NCBI RefSeq assembly: GCF_030823375.1
Contig: NZ_JAUSXB010000001.1
Location: 3,286,001-3,350,000 of the forward strand
DNA: 64,000 nucleotides
Direction of reading: 5' to 3'
Source: Pseudarthrobacter siccitolerans
GTDB taxonomy: Bacteria > Actinomycetota > Actinomycetes > Actinomycetales > Micrococcaceae
The notes under the pieces are model-generated. The model was not told where the DNA came from. It worked only from the letters and a program-made list of their open reading frames with translations, and did no database searches. A program made the translations under genes and the position numbers. Shown piece by piece: positions 60,303 to 64,000 of the stretch (positions are counted from its first letter, which is position 1; each line of letters starts with the position of its first letter).

Positions 60303-61309
60303 GCCAACCCAAGCTTGGTGAGCACGTCCGCCACCCGCTTGTCCTGGTCGGCGAGGAAGGACTTGAACTCGTCGCCGGTGATGAAGGCGTCAGTCCAGCC
60401 GCGCGTCTTCAGTGTTTCCTTCCAGCCCTCGGTTCCGTGCATCTTCTCAAGGGCGGCGATCAGGGATGCCTTGTCCGCGTCGCTGATGCCGGGAGGGGCC
60501 ACCATGCCGCGCCAGTTGGTGAATACCAGATCAATGTTGGATTCCTTCAGCGTGGGGGCGTCCACGCCTTCAAGGCGCTTGTCGCCGCTGGTCGCCAGGA
60601 CCCGCACTTCGCCGGACTTGATCTGCTGCAGGAACTCGCCTGCGCCGGAGGCGGCAAAGCCGAGCTTGTTGCCGAGGATTGCGGGGAGCAGGTCGCCGCC
60701 GCCGTCGTAGGCGACGTAGTTGACCTTGGTGGCGTCGATGCCTACTGCGCCAGCGAGCTGCATTGGGAGCAGGTGGTCAGGGCCGCCGGGGGAGGAGCCG
60801 CCGCCCACGGAGATGGAACCGGGGTTGGCCTTCCAGGCCGTCACCAGGTCATCGATGGTCTTGTAGGGGGAGTCCTTGCCGACCATGATGGCGCCGGGTT
60901 CCTCGATGAGCCGGGCCAGCGGAGTGGTTTCGGTGAGCTTCGACTCGGACTTGTTGGTGTAGCTCGCTCCCACCACGCCGAGGCCCATCAGCATGGCGAG
61001 GTCCCCGTTGCCCTTTTCGTTGACCACGCGGGCCAGGCCAACGGTGCCGCCGGCGCCGGCGAGATTGAAGACCTCGGTGTTGCTGGAGATCTTCTCGTCA
61101 TCGAGGACCTTCGCTGCTGCGCGGGCGGTAGTGTCATAGCCGCCGCCCGGGGTGTTGGGGACCATGATCTGCAGCCCGGTGATGGGTCCGGCGGCAGCGC
61201 CGGAGCTTTCCGAACCGGTGGAGCTCTTTCCGGTGGCACCGCAGCCGGTGGCCATCAGGGCGATGCCGGCAGCGACGGCGGCAATACGCAATGCGCGGAT
61301 CTGGCGCAT
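60299..61309 (-). CDS. tctC: Tripartite tricarboxylate transporter, substrate-binding lipoprotein TctC
   Basis: A 336-residue extracytoplasmic binding protein. Lipoprotein signal with lipobox ATGC (Cys23) after IAAVAAGIALM. The TctC fold follows: GLQIMVPNTPGGGYDTTAR, VFNLAGAGGTVGLARVV, and VGGGSSPGGPDHLLPMQLAGA. It captures a tricarboxylate or aromatic acid for TctAB. ATG 61309 gives a good signal peptide. First gene of the operon, divergent from the sensor kinase gene. Confidence 0.93.
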   Translation of the reverse strand: MRQIRALRIAAVAAGIALMATGCGATGKSSTGSESSGAAAGPITGLQIMVPNTPGGGYDTTARAAAKVLDDEKISSNTEVFNLAGAGGTVGLARVVNEKGNGDLAMLMGLGVVGASYTNKSESKLTETTPLARLIEEPGAIMVGKDSPYKTIDDLVTAWKANPGSISVGGGSSPGGPDHLLPMQLAGAVGIDATKVNYVAYDGGGDLLPAILGNKLGFAASGAGEFLQQIKSGEVRVLATSGDKRLEGVDAPTLKESNIDLVFTNWRGMVAPPGISDADKASLIAALEKMHGTEGWKETLKTRGWTDAFITGDEFKSFLADQDKRVADVLTKLGLA

Positions 61310-61590
61310 GGTGTTCCTTCTCTCATGAAAAATGATCAGCAAGACTGACTTGGTGATTCGATGCTAGGTTGCGCCGTGATGCCGGTCACTCTTGTGTACG
61401 CAGAGAAAGTTAAGTTCATTGCGTTCACGTTTCGCAGACCCAACCGCCGCTGTTCGCCCCGGGGTTGAAAAGCCTGCAGGCCCTGGCTCCGGCGCTGGCT
61501 GCGGTATAGTTCCCCTACCTCCGCGGCGCGGCCGAAAATGCCCGCGCCTGGCCGGAGATACGTGCTGAACCACCCAAAGGACCAACCACA

Positions 61591-63225
61591 GTGACTCGAC
61601 GAAGAGGGATGTCCCTCGCGGGGCAATACCTCGTGCTGCAGTTGCTGATTGTGTTGGCGGTCCTGGTGGCCGTGGTGGCCATCTCCCTGGCCCAGTCCGC
61701 CGCTACGTTCGAGCGGGTCGAGGGCCGGCGTGCGCTCTCTGCTGCCGAGGCACTGGGCAACAACCCGGCGGTCCGTGAGCTGCTGCCAACCGCCGAGCCC
61801 CGCAACGGGGCGGCACTGCCCGCCGTGGCGGAGGCCGTGCGGACGTTGTCCGGATCCTCCCAAGTGGCGTTGGCGAAACAGGACCGTACCGTGGTGGCCT
61901 CCTCAGACCCCGGGTTGCTGGGCGAGAAGCTGGACATTGGGTCGAGCCGGGTCATGGAGGGCCGCGCCTGGACCGGTGTAGTGGCGGAAAGCAATGCGGC
62001 GGTCCTGTCCGCGCACGTTCCGGTGCTGGATGACGCCGGAAAGATGATCGGCATCGCCTCCATCAGCCGGAACTATCCCACCACCCTGGAGCGCTTGGGG
62101 GATGCAGTTCCCAATCTGCTCACCTATCTGGGTGTGGCCAGTGTCCTGGGCGTGGCCGGTTCCCTGCTGCTGTCCCGGCGCGTCAAACGCCAGACCCTCG
62201 GCATGGAGCCGAGTGAGATTACCGGCCTCGTGGAAAACCGGGAAGCCATGCTGTATGGGCTGAAGGAAGGGGTGGTGGCACTCGACCCGAACGAGCGCAT
62301 CACGGTGGCCAATGACAGTGCCCGCGAACTGTTGGGCCTGCCGGCAGACTGCGTCGGCAAGAAAGTTGCATCGCTTCGCGTGGACCCGGCACTTAAGACA
62401 GTCCTCACGCGCAACCAGCCGGACCCCGACCAGCTGGTGCTGGTGGGGGAGCGGCTGGTGGTGCTGAACCGGGTGCCCATCCGGTCCCGCGGCCGTGAAA
62501 TAGGCTCCGTAACCACGTTGCGCGACAGGACCGAGATGTCCTCGCTCGAGCGTGAGCTGGGCGCCACCCGCACCGCCACGGATACGCTCCGCGCGCAAGC
62601 CCACGAGTTCGCCAACCAGCTCCACGTGATCTCGGGCCTGATCCAGATCGGCGAATATGATTCCGTGGTGCAGTTCGTCAACGGCGCCACCCTGGACCGG
62701 ACCAGGCTCAACGATGAAGTCACCAGCCGGATCCAGGACCCCGCCCTCGCCGCGTTGCTGATTGCCAAATCCAGCCTCGCCACTGAGCGCGGCGTGGCCC
62801 TGCAGCTGGATCCCGAATCCGCCTTGCCGCCGGTCAGCGATGCTTTGTCCCGCGACCTCACCACCGTAGTGGGGAACCTCGTGGACAACGCGTTCGACGC
62901 CGTGGCAGGACTTCCGGACGCCGCTGTCCGCGTGCTCGTGGAGGACGTGAGGAATCCGCGCACCGGGGCTGATCAGGTCACTGTCACCGTCCGTGATACC
63001 GGTCCGGGCGTCCCGGACGAGGCGGTGGAGGAGATTTTCCGCCAAGGGTTCACCACCAAGGAAGCGGAGCCTGCGGAGGGGCGCGGCTTCGGACTGGCCC
63101 TGTCCCGTGTGGTCTGCCGGAGATCCGGAGGCGACCTCACCGTGGCCAATGACAACGGAGCAGTTTTCACGGCACGTTTCACCAGAGGTACAACGCAGCC
63201 CAAAGGAGGTGCAACGAAGCCATGA
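61591..63225 (+). CDS. CitA/DcuS-family sensor histidine kinase
   Basis: A 544-residue sensor. TM1 at residues 9-31 (YLVLQLLIVLAVLVAVVAIS), an extracytoplasmic PAS/CACHE domain to about residue 165, TM2 (LLTYLGVASVLGVAGSLLL), a cytoplasmic PAS domain, then the SpoOB-type dimerisation helix RAQAHEFANQLHVISGLIQIGE with the phosphorylated His338, and a HATPase domain with NLVDNAFDAV, DTGPGVPDEAVEEIF and GRGFGLALSRVV. GTG 61591 has AAAGGA nine bases upstream. Divergent from tctCBA, so its ligand is probably the TctC substrate. Confidence 0.92.
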   Translation: MTRRRGMSLAGQYLVLQLLIVLAVLVAVVAISLAQSAATFERVEGRRALSAAEALGNNPAVRELLPTAEPRNGAALPAVAEAVRTLSGSSQVALAKQDRTVVASSDPGLLGEKLDIGSSRVMEGRAWTGVVAESNAAVLSAHVPVLDDAGKMIGIASISRNYPTTLERLGDAVPNLLTYLGVASVLGVAGSLLLSRRVKRQTLGMEPSEITGLVENREAMLYGLKEGVVALDPNERITVANDSARELLGLPADCVGKKVASLRVDPALKTVLTRNQPDPDQLVLVGERLVVLNRVPIRSRGREIGSVTTLRDRTEMSSLERELGATRTATDTLRAQAHEFANQLHVISGLIQIGEYDSVVQFVNGATLDRTRLNDEVTSRIQDPALAALLIAKSSLATERGVALQLDPESALPPVSDALSRDLTTVVGNLVDNAFDAVAGLPDAAVRVLVEDVRNPRTGADQVTVTVRDTGPGVPDEAVEEIFRQGFTTKEAEPAEGRGFGLALSRVVCRRSGGDLTVANDNGAVFTARFTRGTTQPKGGATKP

Positions 63226-63890
63226 TCAAGGTGCTGATCGTTGACGACGACTTTATGGTGGCCAAGGTGCACGCCGGCTTCATCCAGCGCACGCCGGGCT
63301 TCACCGTGGCGGGAGTGGCCCACACCGGTGCGCAGGCCGTGGTTGAAACCGGGCGGCTGCAGCCGGACCTGGTGCTGCTGGACATCCACCTTCCGGACAT
63401 CAACGGGCTGGACCTCATGCAGAAGCTGCGGGATGTTGCCCCGGAACTGGACGTGCTGGTGATCAGCGCTGCGCGCGAGGTGGAAACCGTGCGGAAAGCG
63501 CTGCGGGGCGGGATTGTGCATTACCTGATCAAGCCGTTTTCCCAGTCGGACCTGCAGGAGCGCCTGGAGCATTACCGCAGCGCGTACCAGGGCCTGGACT
63601 CAGCCAAGGATGTGGCGGAGCAGTCGGACGTCAACCGGGTGTTCGGCCTGGACCGGACGGAGCGGCCGCTGCCCAAGGGCTGCAGCATCGAGACGCTGAA
63701 GCTGGTGGAAGCCGCCCTCAACGCGGCTGAGGGTGACGTGTCCGCGGCCGAGGTGGCCGAGCGGCTGGGCACGTCCCGGGTCAGCGCCCGCCGCTATCTG
63801 GAGTACCTGCACGACGAAGGAACGCTGGCGGTGCGGCTCAAATACGGGGTGGGGCGTCCGGAACGGCGCTACGTTTTGAAGGGTCAGTAA
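63222..63890 (+). CDS. CitB/DcuR-family response regulator
   Basis: A 222-residue response regulator overlapping the kinase gene (ATGA). Receiver at residues 1-120 with phospho-acceptor Asp54 (VLLDIHLPDINGLDLM) and the KPF motif. The C-terminal helix-turn-helix (GDVSAAEVAERLGTSRVSARRYLEYLHDEG) is the CitB/DcuR type. It probably activates tctCBA. Confidence 0.93.
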   Translation: MIKVLIVDDDFMVAKVHAGFIQRTPGFTVAGVAHTGAQAVVETGRLQPDLVLLDIHLPDINGLDLMQKLRDVAPELDVLVISAAREVETVRKALRGGIVHYLIKPFSQSDLQERLEHYRSAYQGLDSAKDVAEQSDVNRVFGLDRTERPLPKGCSIETLKLVEAALNAAEGDVSAAEVAERLGTSRVSARRYLEYLHDEGTLAVRLKYGVGRPERRYVLKGQ

Positions 63891-63932
63891 GCCTGCCACT
63901 CATCCCGGCGGCCCCTAAGGGAGGGAGCAGGC

Positions 63933-64000
63933 TCAGCGCAGCAGCGTATTGATCAGCCGTGCGGCAACCTTCGCTGTCCTGCCATCAATATCGAATGCGG
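63933..64000 (-). CDS. 3' end of an arginase/agmatinase-family-like gene, possibly hutG
   Basis: Only 22 codons are in view on the minus strand, reading AFDIDGRTAKVAARLINTLLR and stop. This resembles the C-terminal tail of ureohydrolases such as formimidoylglutamase (HutG), which would fit the nearby hut genes. Too short to be sure; the gene continues beyond the window. Confidence 0.4.
   Translation of the reverse strand, partial: AFDIDGRTAKVAARLINTLLR

Overview
The window is high-GC DNA with the gene content of a free-living soil actinobacterium, most likely Arthrobacter, Pseudarthrobacter or a close relative in the Micrococcaceae. Pointers are a bacterial Ku with a lysine-rich tail, a fruR-fruK-fruBA-ptsH operon, DUF3618/holin-like/CsbD/Dps stress genes, a SigB/SigF-type sigma factor, and many operons in which stop and start codons overlap (ATGA, GTGA, TGATG). 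The genus is an inference from gene content, not from a marker gene. I saw no rRNA, tRNA, CRISPR array, insertion sequence or prophage.

Layout. 0-2.4 kb: end of ku, then a methyltransferase/SRPBCC pair. 2.4-6.8 kb: fructose PTS operon on the minus strand. 7-14 kb: small membrane protein, esterase, then a disaccharide phosphorylase (GH65) with a beta-phosphoglucomutase-like HAD protein behind a perfect LacI-type operator, facing an MFS exporter. 13-20 kb: membrane protein, PxpA, DUF445, glycerophosphodiesterase, a CoA-transferase with unusual domain order, and azlCD. 20-24 kb: small unknown proteins, TetR regulator, thiamine-binding protein, O-methyltransferase, Dps, CsbD. 24-28.6 kb: envelope and stress genes (YihY/BrkB, DUF3618, holin-like, and a membrane protein with a His/Asp-rich tail). 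28.6-30.7 kb: SDR and sigma factor.

30.9-40.8 kb is the most striking region. It is a dense, co-directional ADP-heptose and glycosyltransferase cluster: GmhB phosphatase, GT9 heptosyltransferase-like protein, two GT4 enzymes, GmhA isomerase, two different HldE-type kinase/adenylyltransferase fusions, an SDR and an aldehyde dehydrogenase. It should make ADP-D,D-heptose from sedoheptulose 7-phosphate and attach heptose to an unknown acceptor in an organism without LPS. A stress-type sigma factor gene lies just upstream.

40.8-51.3 kb holds catabolic and transport genes: a spermidine synthase-like protein, a LysR/MHS-transporter/3-hydroxybutyrate dehydrogenase module, an HxlR/quinone-reductase pair, LysE, an amino acid permease, an alcohol dehydrogenase-like protein, and a small regulator/membrane pair. 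51.5-56 kb: an IclR regulator followed by hutU and hutH (histidine to imidazolonepropionate). 56-64 kb: small proteins, an FAH-family hydrolase, a universal stress protein, a tctCBA tricarboxylate transporter, a divergent CitA/CitB-type two-component system, and the 3' tip of a gene that may be hutG.

Two sequence patterns cut across the genes. A TAAGCATGCTTA-like element recurs upstream of or between stress genes (and after ku). Tandem arrays with a period of about 17 nt follow several stop codons or lie in intergenic gaps; two of them place TGA in all three forward frames.
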